From Gari tellinella (Eukaryota > Mollusca > Bivalvia > Cardiida > Psammobiidae), in contig OV277874.1 of the NCBI GenBank assembly GCA_922989275.2, forward strand, positions 23,672,154-23,736,153: a stretch of 64,000 nucleotides of DNA. Reading direction: 5' to 3'. A program made the translations under genes and the position numbers. The notes under the pieces were generated by a model. It was not told the origin of the DNA, made no database searches, and saw nothing but the letters and a program-made list of their open reading frames with translations. Positions 29,828-39,979 of the stretch are shown here, piece by piece; the stretch's first letter is position 1, and every line of letters begins with the position of its first letter.

Positions 29828-32800
29828 ATTATTATTATTATACCCGATTTATATAGCGCTCTTTTCACACAGGAGTTGTGCGTTCAAAAGCGCTTCACAT
29901 GAAATTATATAAATGTACCTACAAAGCGAGAAAGACAAATAACTACATTCACAATAAAAATGATACAATATTGAGATGCATGGAAACATGGAATTTCTTC
30001 CAATATTATTACCAAGATTATAAAATTGTTATAGTAAGTTTGTAAGATCATTTTTAAAATGAGTCAAATAATTAAAAGATCAATGGCATGATTAAAAACA
30101 GAGTGGTGTTTTGTTTGTTTGTTTGTTTGTTTCAGTGTAGAGCCGGAGAGTAGTTCACAAGTCGTAAAACGAATGTTTAAAACAATACTCTCCGTGTTGT
30201 TTGGTTGAATTTGTTTGTTTGTTTGTTTGTTTGTTTCAGTGTAGAGCCGGAGAGTAGTTCACAAGTCGTAAAACGAATGTTTAAAACAATACTCTCCATG
30301 TTGTTTGGTTGAATTTGTTTGTTTGTTTCAGTGTAGAGCCGGAGAGTAGTTCACAAGTCGTAAAACGAATGTTTAAAACAATACTCTCCGTGTTGTTTGG
30401 TTGAATTTGTTTGTTTCAGTGTAGAGCCGGAGAGCAGTTCACAAGTCGTAAAACGAATGTTTAAAACAATACTCTCCGTGTTGTTTGGTTGAATTTGTTT
30501 GTTTGTTTCAGTGTAGAGCCGGAGAGCAGTTCACAAGTCGTAAAACGAATGTTTAAAACAATACTCTCCGTGTTGTTTGGTTATGTATTGTACAATCCAT
30601 GGCCGTGGTACACCCTTCGTTCATAAACATAAAGCTGTCCAAGAATTACACCATAGACCCCTAGCCAAATGGTTTCAAAGCGATTGGGCAATCCCTACCA
30701 ACAAGATCTACCAGACAGGCACAAGGTCAATGGTACAACTCCAGAACTGCCATTATACCCACAGCATCCACAGCAAGAACACAGCCCAGAGGTAGCAGTC
30801 ATTGATTACCTACTTTCGTCTAATAACAGATATTAAAGAAGTGAGTTTTCAAACGTTTTTTGAAGGCTGCAATTGAGCTAGCATCTCTGATGTCTGATGG
30901 TAGAGTGTTCCAGAGCTTTGGGGCTGCATGCATGAAACTTCTCTCTCCAAACTTCACCAAACGACTTCTCGGCACAACCAGCGATACTGATTTACTCGCA
31001 GACCGCAACTCTCTTCGAGGTCTATACACGTCCAGCATACTAACAATGTACCTTGGAGAATCATTGCATATGGCTTTGTATGTGAGTGTCAGAATTTTGA
31101 ATTCAACTCTGTGTTGAACTGGAAGCCAGTGAAGCTCCTTCAAGACTGGAGTGATGTGATTGTACCGAGGAGTCCTGGTAATGATGCGGGCTGCTGTATT
31201 TTGCACACGCTGTAGTTTTCGTAGTGAGTTTTGGGGAATCCCATATAGCAGTGAGTTGCAGTAGTCAATTTTTGATGTGACCAGAGAATTGACCAAAGTC
31301 TTTGTTGCTTCTGGAGAAAGGTACTGTCTAATATGACCTATTTGCCGCAGCTGTGCGTAGCTAGACCTGCACACAGCGTTGATGTGCTGTGTCATATCCA
31401 TTTGGGAATCAAATCTAGCACCAAGGTTGTTCACCCATAATGACGGTTTGATTTTAGAGTTTCCCACTTGAACATGAAAATCTCCGGGAACGTTAACCTT
31501 TTTTGAGTGAAACAGTATGACCTCAGTTTTGTCAGTGTTCAGCTTCAACATATTCTGGTGCATCCATGAGACTATGTCTTTTAGACATCCTTCGACTTTT
31601 GAAAGGGCTTCTTGGTGACTAGATGTGTCTTTAGGCTTAAATGACAAGTATAACTGTGAATCATCTGCATAGAAATGATGATCCAGATCATGATTTCTGC
31701 AAATTGAGCCGACAGGTTTTGTGTACAAGATGTAGTTTTTGGGTCCCAAGACTGAACCCTGTGGCACACTATATTTCATTTGAACTGGGGCAGATAATTC
31801 TCCATCTACTGCGACTGTTTGGTAACGGTCATTCAGGTATGAGGTCATCCACTTTAGTGGGTTTCCAATGATTTTGAAGTCTTTTTCAAGGCGATTGAGT
31901 AATGTTTCATGATCAATTGTGTCGAATGCAGCTGATAGGTCAAGCATCACCAGAATTGTGATTTCATTCTTATCAAGATATTGCAAGATGTCATTTTGAA
32001 CTTTAACAAGAGCAGTTTCTGTAGAGTGATGCTTACGATATGCTGACTGATGCTGTTCATGCAGATTGTTTGTGGCCAAATGGGACTCAATGCGTCTGTC
32101 TACAACTTTTTCTAATACTTTGGAGAGAAATGGCAAATTTGATACAGGCCTGTAGTTCTTAAGATCATTTGTATCGAGATCAGGCTTCTTCAAAAGAGGT
32201 CTTACATGCGACTTTTTGAATTCTTTTGGAACATACGCAGATTCCAGCGAAGAGTTTACAATTTTTGTTACTGACGGTAGGAGCTCGCTAAGGCATAACT
32301 TTAAGAGCCATGTAGGTATTGGGTCGAGTTCACATGACTTACATGGGGATGCCTTGACAATCTCCCCGATTTCTGCTGCTGTAGCAGTGTTAAAACTTTC
32401 TAAAGAGCTCATTGAATGCAACGTTTCTGTGATGACTGGGGTGCATGCCGTTGATTCAGAGGCAATGCCTGTTCGTATTTTGTCCACTTTTTCAATGAAA
32501 AAGTCGCTGAAATCATGCGCAAGTTGTTTTGAGGACACATTTTTCGGCAGTGCAATTTCACTGTTTGCACCTAGGAGATGCTTAGTGACTTTAAAAAGAC
32601 TCTTCGAGTCCCGTTGACAGGATTCTACTTTTTCTGTGTAAAAATTAACCTTTGACTTTGCTAACAATTTGTTTACTTTAGCACACTGGTCTCGATACAG
32701 TTGATGATCAATTGCGAGTTTGGATAATTTCCACTTTCGTTCCAGCTTACGCTTTAAGTGTTTAGCATCGTGAAGTTCCTGGGTGTACCATGGACATGAT

Positions 32801-33226
32801 GGCCTGAGAGTTATGGTCTTAGTGCACAATGGTGCATGCTTATTGGTCAGAGCTTTAAGTTCATGTGTGTATACACTGACAATTTCGTCAATATCTGTCA
32901 TTTTCAGAATTTCTTTCATTGAATCTGAGTTAAGGATATCTGTTTTAAATAAATCGACATTAATGTCCCTTAGCCTTCGAAATGAAACAGTTTTTCTGAT
33001 GGGCGGAGGCTTTTCTGCCTTTGCTCTGAAAGACACAGAGAAATGGTCTCTTGAGATTTTGCCACTACTGTCAGATAGTCCAGGGTCTGTGACTTCGATA
33101 TTTGACACACAGTCTTCGTTATCTCTTGTGATAACAACGTCAAGAGTGTGTCCCCCTACATGAGTGGCTTCTTTGACATGCTGTTGAAAACCAAATGAAT
33201 CCATTGTACTGACGAAATTGACAGTT
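29828..33226 (-). mobile_element. 5'-truncated LINE, L2/CR1-like
   Basis: The 3' end (left) has a TTATTATTATTATTA tail next to TATATAGCGCTC, the GCGCTATATAAAT-type end known from L2/CR1 LINEs. The 3' UTR carries a minisatellite at 30111-30582. Truncation lies inside the endonuclease domain near 33226. The uninterrupted sequence survives at 34.14-34.25 kb, so both edges can be placed within a few bases. Confidence 0.88.
30111..30582 (-). repeat. Minisatellite in the LINE 3' UTR
   Basis: Five copies of an 88-104-bp unit begin (GTGTAGAGCCGGAGAG) at 30135, 30239, 30331, 30419 and 30511. They differ mainly in the number of TTTG units. Each contains an inverted pair GGAGAGTA / TACTCTCC. Confidence 0.92.
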
Positions 33227-33231
33227 GGCAC
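30820..33231 (-). CDS. LINE endonuclease (C-terminal end) and reverse transcriptase
   Basis: The frame has no stop for 803 codons. It opens at a GTG that is not a natural start, because the element is truncated and a stop lies just upstream. Residues ~1-68 are the end of the apurinic-type endonuclease (GGHTLDVVITR, then SRDHFSVSF). Residues ~340-600 are the reverse transcriptase: NYRPVSNLPFLSKVLEKVV, motif A LDLSAAFDTID (430-440), motif B SVPQGSVLGP (488-497) and motif C HFYADDSQLY (519-528). A conserved C-terminal domain follows (LLYGIP, HWLPVQHRVEFKI). Catalytic aspartates are present. It would have made the enzyme for target-primed reverse transcription, but this copy lacks ORF1, the promoter and most of the endonuclease. 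Motif style fits the CR1/L2 part of the Jockey group. The open frame indicates a recent insertion. Confidence 0.9.
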   Translation of the reverse strand: MPTVNFVSTMDSFGFQQHVKEATHVGGHTLDVVITRDNEDCVSNIEVTDPGLSDSSGKISRDHFSVSFRAKAEKPPPIRKTVSFRRLRDINVDLFKTDILNSDSMKEILKMTDIDEIVSVYTHELKALTNKHAPLCTKTITLRPSCPWYTQELHDAKHLKRKLERKWKLSKLAIDHQLYRDQCAKVNKLLAKSKVNFYTEKVESCQRDSKSLFKVTKHLLGANSEIALPKNVSSKQLAHDFSDFFIEKVDKIRTGIASESTACTPVITETLHSMSSLESFNTATAAEIGEIVKASPCKSCELDPIPTWLLKLCLSELLPSVTKIVNSSLESAYVPKEFKKSHVRPLLKKPDLDTNDLKNYRPVSNLPFLSKVLEKVVDRRIESHLATNNLHEQHQSAYRKHHSTETALVKVQNDILQYLDKNEITILVMLDLSAAFDTIDHETLLNRLEKDFKIIGNPLKWMTSYLNDRYQTVAVDGELSAPVQMKYSVPQGSVLGPKNYILYTKPVGSICRNHDLDHHFYADDSQLYLSFKPKDTSSHQEALSKVEGCLKDIVSWMHQNMLKLNTDKTEVILFHSKKVNVPGDFHVQVGNSKIKPSLWVNNLGARFDSQMDMTQHINAVCRSSYAQLRQIGHIRQYLSPEATKTLVNSLVTSKIDYCNSLLYGIPQNSLRKLQRVQNTAARIITRTPRYNHITPVLKELHWLPVQHRVEFKILTLTYKAICNDSPRYIVSMLDVYRPRRELRSASKSVSLVVPRSRLVKFGERSFMHAAPKLWNTLPSDIRDASSIAAFKKRLKTHFFNICY

Positions 33232-33322
33232 CTCTAATCAAAACCAAGACGGTTTGTTTCTAGTATGTATATTTCTTACAATTATAATGATGTTAAACTT
33301 TAAACAGCAAACAGCCTAATTG

Positions 33323-33563
33323 TACAGTAGAGACAAAACTATTCGTTCCCGTTTAAACAAAACATAAACGCAAACGTAACGCAATAAAACATTGAAAAAT
33401 GATAAGTTTTTTTTGGAAATTCTGTTGATTTATATTTATGTTAGTGGCAAACAATTAGGAGCCTGATCAGACGCCGGGTAAACCGGCGTCTGATCAGGCT
33501 CCAAATTGTTAGCAATTGACATAAACGCATTTATTGGGAATGAATAACATTTTCCCCATAGTA
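33323..33563 (+). mobile_element. Family A MITE, duplicated-unit copy
   Basis: TACAGTAGAGACAAAAC to TTTTCCCCATAGTA. Its hairpin arms pair without the usual T:T mismatch (CCTGATC / GATCAGG). It corresponds to 34262-34515. Confidence 0.8.
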
Positions 33564-33608
33564 AAGCATGAAAGCAGCAAAAAAAGAGCTAATGCGATTT
33601 AGGCATAC

Positions 33609-33860
33609 AATCAAATATAATAGTGTCGTCGAGAGAAAGTATGATTCAATTTTGCAGCGTAATTGGACATGAGGAATCCTTGGCGATCATCCTCTATCGA
33701 ATTAGTTAGACGATGCGTTGTGCCATTTCATAAAGTTTGTCGTAAAATTGTTTAGAAAGAGAAGGAGGGTATTCGAGTTTAAACATCAATCAAATTAAAT
33801 AGGCGTGTTCAAATTGTTGCTTTAAGAATACCGAGTATACAAAAAGTATAATATATGTAA
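33609..33860 (+). repeat. Repeat G, copy 2
   Basis: Nearly identical to copies at 29041 and 34561 over ~225 bp. Confidence 0.8.
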
Positions 33861-33878
33861 AGTCGTTAGAATCGTCAT

Positions 33879-34134
33879 GCACAATGAAGGAGAAAACGTA
33901 ATTCTTTCACAATGAATGCGTTTAAGCTAACACTATTTTATCTATTGCAAATAGTTTGGAGCCAGATCAGACGCCGTGTAACCCGGCCTCTGGTCAGGTT
34001 CAAAACTGTTTGCTACTCAGATAAACAAAAGTAACCAGATTTGTTGTAAATATGTGATTTTTTTACATTTCATTGCCATGCCATTGCGTTTTATTTGCTT
34101 TTTACCGGGAAAGAATAGCATATTCTCCATTGTA
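33879..34134 (-). mobile_element. Family A MITE, duplicated-unit copy
   Basis: ACAATGAAGGAGAAAACG to CATATTCTCCATTGTA. Hairpin GACGCCGTGTAACCCGGCC. Confidence 0.75.
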
Positions 34135-34257
34135 CACAGCAAACAATTTGGATCTCGAGTACGTTGGCCCGTTTGATCAAAACCAAGACTGTTTTGATTC
34201 TCGTGATTATATTTGTTACACTTATAATGATGTCAAACTTTAAAGGAAAGCAGCATA
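34135..34257. other. Preserved empty site of the LINE insertion
   Basis: GGATCTCGAGTACGTTGG continues directly into GATCAAAACCAAGAC and AATGATGTCAAACTTTAAA. At 29800-33318 the same sequences lie on either side of the LINE. Confidence 0.85.
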
Positions 34258-34261
34258 TCTG

Positions 34262-34515
34262 TACGGTAGAGGCGATAGTTTTCGTTCCCGTTTAAACAAA
34301 ACTTGACGCAAATGTAACGAAATAAAACATTGAAAAATGGCAAGTTTTAGGAAAATCTGAAAATTTATATTTATAAATCTGAGTGGCCAACAATTTGAAG
34401 CCTGATCAGACGTCGGGTAACCCGGCGTCTGAACAGGCTCCAAATTGTTACCAATTGACATGGTTTTTGTTTGCATATATGGGTGTATTGGGAATGAATA
34501 ACATTCTCCACTGTA
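34262..34515 (+). mobile_element. Family A MITE, duplicated-unit copy
   Basis: TACGGTAGAGGCGATAG to ACATTCTCCACTGTA, with a hairpin (GACGTCGGGTAACCCGGCG). Confidence 0.78.
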
Positions 34516-34560
34516 CAGCATGAAAGCTGCAAGAAAAGGACTAATTCGATTTAGGCCTAC

Positions 34561-34815
34561 AATCAAATATAATATTGTCGTCGAGAGAAAGTATGATTCA
34601 ATTTTGCAGCGTAATTTGGACATGAGGAATCCTTGACGATCATCCTCTATCGAATTAGTTAGACGATGCGTTGTGCCATTTCATAAAGTTTGTCGTAAAT
34701 TGTTTAGAAATAGAAGGAGGGTATTCGAGTTTTAACTGCAATCAAATTAAATACACGTGTTCCAATTGTTGCTTAAGGAATATCGTGTACAAACAATTAC
34801 TAATATTTGTAAAGA
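34561..34815 (+). repeat. Repeat G, copy 3
   Basis: Same start (GTCGTCGAGAGAAAG) and AAGGAGGGTATTCGAG region as copies 1 and 2. The duplication fades at about 34830. Confidence 0.78.
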
Positions 34816-35239
34816 CGGTATACTCTACATGTCTGTAGTTTTTCTTTTGCCCCAGATGCCTTTTTACCTTGTCTAGGTTCTGGGGCTCATTTTCATAGGG
34901 AATTACAGCTGTTTATACATGTAAGACAGAGATTATCCCATCTGCTAAGAACCAAGGAGAGGACAGGTCCATACGCTGCTTCGCAACGAATTTGATTAGC
35001 AAATACCATATTCCTTAAATCATTATCATCTCATCTTATTACCCCCCATCATTCATCGACGTTATGTGACCTATTTTGTGTCGCAGTGCCGTAAAACCCA
35101 ACTCATCATCTCATCCTTTGCCTTTGAGGAATAGAGCACTCTAAGTACATGTAGAATCAATAAACTGCTAAATGCAGTACCTTGATGTTTGATCAGAATA
35201 AAAACTATTTTATACTCGAATTTATATTTGATTCAATCA
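34816..35239. other. Unassigned; possible SINE tail
   Basis: GTCGCAGTGCCGTAAAACCC near 35080 followed by repeated CATCATCTCATC looks like a SINE 3' end, but no tRNA-like head is visible. Confidence 0.3.
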
Positions 35240-35395
35240 AACAGTGGATAATACGTTATTGTTTCCCGTTTAAACGCAAATGAAACGCAAACGCAATGCA
35301 CTAAAATGTTGAAAAATACTACCCTTTAACATTTCTCACGATCTATTCTAATCTGGGTGGCAAACAATTTAGAGTGGGTACATGTACCCACTGTA
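35240..35395 (+). mobile_element. Family A left half
   Basis: AACAGTGGATAATACG, AACGCAAACGCAATGC, GGCAAACAATTTAGAG. It stops at the hairpin and is replaced by a small GGGTACATGTACCC palindrome. Confidence 0.65.
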
Positions 35396-35664
35396 GCAAA
35401 ACGTCATCACAGTATAAGGTCACATTTTTCGAGTGATGTGAGATGTGTGTATATAATTATCTAAATGTACATTTTTCTGTTTAATACAAAACAACAGGAA
35501 ATTGTTTCTGGTTGATTTGATAACTGCATCCGTTTCATTAAAAAAAGCAACAGTCAGTAACTTTCATATCAAGGATATGTTAGACGATACGTGGGATTTC
35601 TTTGTTCTTTGTCGTATTACTAATAAATGTTTAACTTGTCGTTTGAAAATGTACATTTTATATA
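35396..35664. other. No recognised feature
   Basis: No family end or exon identified. Confidence 0.35.
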
Positions 35665-35848
35665 TTCAGTGGATAAGACGTTCAAACGCAAACGCAATAC
35701 ATTAAAGATTTGAACAAGTAAACACTGTTTTAAATGTATTATTATTTATTTTTATCTGAGTGGCAGACTTTGTAAAACCTGATTCGATGACGTGCATTGC
35801 GTTTGTGTTTCATTTGCGTTTACAAAGAATAACACATTATCCACTGTA
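35665..35848. mobile_element. Family A foldback with two left ends
   Basis: TTCAGTGGATAAGACG with CAAACGCAAACGCAAT at left, and GCATTGCGTTTGTG with CACATTATCCACTGTA at right. Both ends are the CAAACGCAAACGC type; no CCCAATAAACGCG end is present and the hairpin is reduced. Confidence 0.65.
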
Positions 35849-35974
35849 ATCAAATAACCTATTTCATATTACTCGTTCCGTCATCATATCCGCTGTTTTA
35901 TCAATTCCCTTGGTTTTTTTCTGCACGAATTATCTCATTAAGTCGATTCAGTCGGTAAAGCAACGATACATGTA

Positions 35975-36348
35975 TACCGTGTTCCCTCCCTACAACGGCC
36001 GTCCGAACAACGATTACCTCCTTACAACAACCCTTGCCGCAGTTCCTTAAACAGGACAACGCTTTTACTGCTGCAAAATCGTCTGCTTGAAATTGTCGTC
36101 TGCTGTTTATTATCGAAGTTACATACATGTACACGTATGAGTGGCTGTTTTGATAGAATAAATAAAATGACGAGTGACCAATAGCTTGAATCCAGATTAG
36201 ACGTCGCATAACGCGGCGTCTGATCTGGATTCAAGTTGTTTGCGAATGTAAGACAAGTCTTCATTTTCCCTCCCTATAACGACTCCCTCCAAAAACACAC
36301 ATAATATGTGTCTGCCATTGGGTGTTGTTGTAGAGAGGGAAGGCTGTA
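35975..36348 (-). mobile_element. Family B MITE
   Basis: TACCGTGTTCCCTCCCTAC to GGGAAGGCTGTA with a hairpin GACGTCGCATAACGCGGCGTC. Confidence 0.85.
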
Positions 36349-36359
36349 GTACATGTTTA

Positions 36360-36474
36360 CAACGGGTAAGCTGTTATTGTTTTCTTGATAAACACGTTTA
36401 TGCTAAAATTTGCAAACAGTTAGAGCCAGTACGATCGAGTGTCAAACTGTTTGCAACTCTGAATCGTCTGATTA
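36360..36474 (-). mobile_element. Degenerate family A fragment
   Basis: AGCTGTTATTGTTTTCTTG, AACACGTTTATGCTAAAATTTG, then an eroded hairpin (GAGCCAGTACGATCGAGTG). Confidence 0.45.
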
Positions 36475-36697
36475 CAGTTTAAACGCAAACGTACGCAAAC
36501 GCAAAGCACTAAAACGTAGAAAAAAACAACCTTTGGACAATTCTGATAATTCTTGTTTATCTTGGTGGCAAACAGTTTGGAGCCTGATCAGACGCCGGGT
36601 TACCCGGCGTCTGATCTGGCTCCAAACTGTTTGCACTGCAAGTAATAGTTTTAGCGTAAACGCGTTTATTGGGAAAGAATAACAGATTCTCACTGTA
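36475..36697 (+). mobile_element. Family A MITE, young, left tip missing
   Basis: Starts at CAGTTTAAACGCAAACG, without the TACAGTGGAGAATCTG tip. Intact hairpin; ends AACAGATTCTCACTGTA. Confidence 0.85.
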
Positions 36698-36713
36698 ACA
36701 TATCGTTAACATT

Positions 36714-36932
36714 TACAGTGGAGAAGACGTCATTCTTTCCCGTTTAAACTCAAAACGAAACGACAGAAAATGACAGTTTCTGACTATTCGTGTTAAGCTG
36801 AGTGGCAAACAGTTTTGAGCTTGGTCAGACGACGGATAACCCGGCGTCTGATCTGGCTCCAAACTGTTTGCAACGGAAATAATAGTTTTAGGGTAAACGC
36901 GATTTTTTGGAAAGAATATTGTCTTCTCTAAT
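36714..36932 (+). mobile_element. Family A MITE abutting C
   Basis: TACAGTGGAGAAGACG, hairpin GACGACGGATAACCCGGCG, right end TTGTCTTCTCTAATTA, where the C element begins. Confidence 0.75.
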
Positions 36933-37485
36933 TACAGTACTGAACCTTATTAAATTAAATTGATAATCGCAAGCGAATTGCCATCGAATTGCCATCGAAT
37001 CGGGCGCTTCAAAAAACATATCCTACGTTTGATTATTTTTACGCTAATTTTACGAAGCGGTTGTGACAAAAATGGAATCGACATAATTAACGAAGACATA
37101 TTTGCGAACATTTGTGAGATACAGTTGAGAATCTGTTATTCTTTCCCGTTTAAACGCAAACGTACGCAAACGCAAAGCACTAAAACGTAGAAAAGAACAA
37201 CTTTTGGACAATGCTGATAATTCTTATTTATCTTGGTGGCAAACAGTTTGGAGCCTGATCAAACGCCGGGTTACCCGGCGTCTGATCTGGCTCCAAACTG
37301 TTTGTATTGGAAATAATAGTTTTAGCGTAAACGCGTTTATTGGGAAAGAATAACAGATTCTCCACTGAACACCATTCAAGAAAACTTACCCGAGGGTAAA
37401 GTTAGTAATTTGAATCGCAAGCGAATTGCCATCGAATTGCAAGCGAATCGCAAACATTGTTAATTTAATAAGGTTCAGTACTGTA
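36933..37485 (+). mobile_element. Family C MITE split by A
   Basis: TACAGTACTGAACCTTAT to AAGGTTCAGTACTGTA. Interrupted at GAGATA|CACCA, which is continuous at 1186-1195 in the first C copy. Confidence 0.88.
37120..37369 (+). mobile_element. Family A MITE, young, nested in C
   Basis: TACAGTTGAGAATCTG to CAGATTCTCCACTGAA. With the empty site at 1190, the TA target duplication (now TA/AA) is directly visible. Confidence 0.92.
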
Positions 37486-37527
37486 AGTTGGTGTTAAACG
37501 GGGTAGAATTACGCATTGTCCACTGTG
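37486..37527 (-). mobile_element. Family A left-tip scrap
   Basis: GTGTTAAACGGGGTAGAATTACGC and TTGTCCACTGTG, directly after the C element. Confidence 0.5.
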
Positions 37528-37851
37528 CAACAACAGACTATTGCGTGAACATCAATGAGAGAAGTTTTATTTGAAAAAGAAAAGTACATGTACCTCAAGC
37601 AGTAAAGCGGAAAACACCTTGACATGTCTACCATATATCGAAGAAGTTGTGAAATTGCCGACAGTTTAACTCTTTTTGGACGGTTCCAGATTTTAATCAA
37701 ATCAAGTCTATTAGTCTATTGTGGTTGACAAAAAAGAAAATCTTAGTATGTTGATGTTATTGTGCAAATGTCATTCAAATTTGATTGTTGACAAAACTTG
37801 GCGCTTTGCAAAAACTGTAAACATTTCCAAGAAATGCTTGCGATTCAACGA

Positions 37852-38097
37852 TTAACCCTTTCACTGCCAAATGTTTCGTGAGATGTTTACCTCTTTACCG
37901 TTTCATTGTCGTCTTCTTCAATTTTGATGTCTGCAATGTCGTTTAAAATTTAAAAAAATAAGACAATATGACAAGCAATTTCAAAACGAGTGCCAGACAG
38001 TTTGGATTCTTATCAGACGCCGCGTTACGTTGCGTCTGATCAGGTTCCAAACGTTTTGCAAACGCGTTTTTCAGCGAATTTAGAGAAAACTGGTTAA
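37852..38097 (-). mobile_element. Family D MITE
   Basis: TTAA-CCCTTTCACTGCC to GAGAAAACTGG-TTAA. Hairpin GACGCCGCGTTACGTTGCGTC. Confidence 0.8.
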
Positions 38098-38176
38098 GAA
38101 TATCGTTTCCCCCACTGGAACGTATTGATCAATCACACAATAATAGACATGTCCATTCCATTCGAAAATATCCCTG

Positions 38177-38413
38177 TTGCATATTATTTCCCTGTGTATT
38201 AGATTTAGTCGTAACATCAAAAATGATAACGCCGCCAAGAGAAAGCATGATTCAATTCTTTGTCATGAACTGGTACGAGGAATCCTTCATGATCTAAATC
38301 TGCCGAATTACCTTGAAGATCTAGAAGATTTTTTACTTCGCCACTTAACCCATTTCTTCATAAATACACATTTTATACACTACACTATTCACATTTATAC
38401 ATTATGTGTGTGA
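38177..38413 (+). pseudogene. Open frame similar to repeat G; unknown
   Basis: A 78-codon frame includes KRKHDSIL, VRGILHDL and LEDLEDFLLRH. Repeat G copies encode a diverged version (ERKYDSIL, GILGD) broken by stops. A pyrimidine-rich stretch ending TATTAG precedes the conserved part and could be an acceptor. No known domain. It may be a gene-derived exon captured in a repeat, or chance. Confidence 0.3.
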
Positions 38414-38936
38414 CGTTCGGAGGGAGTTGTTACAATGTATAGGGAGGGACAATTAATACCATAAGAGTACATTTGCAAACAGTTTGAACGCGGCGTCTGA
38501 TCTGTGTTAAACTGTTTGTGACTCATATTTATGTTTCGTCTGTCTAAATGTCCATTACAAACGGCAATTTTCAGCATAATATATTGCAGCAGTAAGAACG
38601 TTCGATACAGTGGAGAATCTGTTATAATTTCCCAATAAACGCGTTTACGCTAAAACTATTATTTGCAGTGCAAACAGTTTGGAGCCAGATCAGACGCCGG
38701 GTAACCCGGCGTCTGATCAGGCTCCAAACTGTTTGCCACCAAGATAAACATGAAATATCAGAATTGTCCAAAAGTTGTTCTTTTCTACGTTTTAGCGCTT
38801 TGCGTTTGCGTACGTTTGCGTTTAAACGGGACAGAATAACATATTCTCCACTGTATAGGTCTTGGTAGGGGATCAGCTGCAAGCATTGTTCTATGGAGGG
38901 AATCGTTCGGAGGGCCGTTGTAGGGAGGGCACTGTA
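38402..38936 (+). mobile_element. Family B MITE split by A
   Basis: Left tip lost; starts at GTGTGTGACGTTCGGAGG. Hairpin left arm shortened (CAGTTTGAACGCGGCGTC). Right part resumes after the A element and ends GGGAGGGCACTGTA. Confidence 0.78.
38606..38855 (-). mobile_element. Family A MITE, young, nested in B
   Basis: TACAGTGGAGAATCTG to CATATTCTCCACTGTA with an intact hairpin and TA on both sides. Confidence 0.9.
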
Positions 38937-38949
38937 GAAGTATGTACTG

Positions 38950-39025
38950 TATGCTTGAAAACAGTGCTGACCATTATCAGAGGGTACCTGAACGAGCCCG
39001 CTGATCAAGGTCATCATTTTCAAAA
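38950..39025. repeat. Stand-alone variant hairpin
   Basis: GAAAACAGTGCTGACCATTATCAGAGGG pairs loosely with GCCCGCTGATCAAGGTC. Its inner stem resembles the one at 17311 rather than GATCAGACGCC. Confidence 0.5.
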
Positions 39026-39358
39026 CAAATTTCTTGTTCTGTAAGAAGCACCCTTTAAAAATTAACATTTACTGGTCATTTCATAAATGGACCTACAGTT
39101 CTATATCTAGTCCATATAAAAATCATGTAATTTGAAAAAAGTTTTACTAGATTACATCAAACCACCGGAAATATGTTCTTTGTATTACGAAATAGAGTAT
39201 TTGCTTGAATTAATTTAATCGCAAATGTCATCAGAATTTCATACGAATTCCTTTGATCCCTGAGCACTCTGTGTGATTGTGTATTGCTAACTTGAAGACT
39301 GCTTAAAATCAATAAAAATCAGTCAGTATTTGATTTTATCAGATTTTTTTTCAAATGA
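39026..39358. other. No recognised feature
   Basis: AT-rich, no element ends. Confidence 0.4.
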
Positions 39359-39430
39359 TTTGACAAACAGTTAGGACTCTGATAAGACACCGAGTAACTC
39401 GGTGTCTGATCTGAATCCATACTGTTTCTA
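39359..39430. repeat. Stand-alone shared hairpin
   Basis: GACAAACAGTTAGGAC, TGATAAGACACCGAG, an apex TAA, and CTCGGTGTCTGATC. A paired A/T replaces G/C in the stem. No terminal repeats around it. Confidence 0.65.
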
Positions 39431-39550
39431 TTTGCAAGTCCCAATCGCACTTTTCGTTCTCAGAGTAAATATTAAGGGCGGGAGATATTACAAACGGTAT
39501 TCTCATTTAATAATCGTTTCTAAATTAGTTTTTATTTCCAGTCAGCGACT

Positions 39551-39797
39551 TTAACCCTTTCACTCTCAATGACGCTTTAAAGCGCGTTTGCAAACAGTTT
39601 GGGTCCTGATCAGACGCCGCGTAATGCGGCATCTGATCAGGACCCAAACTGTTTGACACTTGTTTCGAAATTTAGTCCTTCATATTGCCTTATATCTAAC
39701 TTTGAAACGATATTGCAGACAATAATATTGAAGCAGACGATTGTACGGCGGTGAAGGGGTAAAATACTCTCTACAAATTTGATCAGGAAAGGGTTAC
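39551..39797 (+). mobile_element. Family D MITE
   Basis: TTAA-CCCTTTCACTCTC to CAGGAAAGGG-TTAC. Hairpin GACGCCGCGTAATGCGGCATC; then GAAGCAGACGATTG and GGTGAAGGGG. Confidence 0.85.
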
Positions 39798-39979
39798 ATT
39801 CAATATCATCTGATGTGTTCAATACGAATCAGTTATATCGTTTGCTATAAGCCAAAGAGGATCTGAGACAAATACATGTAGTTATTACATGTAACTAGAT
39901 TAATTTTGTAATGTCATTTGTCGTCGTAAATGAAACTCAACTTAGGTCGAGCTGAACTCGGATGAAAAAACAAAATAAT

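Larger units (their letters stand above)
29041..34830. repeat. Tandem segmental duplication (~0.95 kb unit, about three copies)
   Basis: Unit order: repeat G, reversed A, a spacer with GGATCTCGAGTACGTT, forward A. Copies start at ~29041, ~33609 and ~34561. Subtracting the LINE and one young A from the first leaves a unit similar in length to the second. The third ends within repeat G. Confidence 0.8.
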
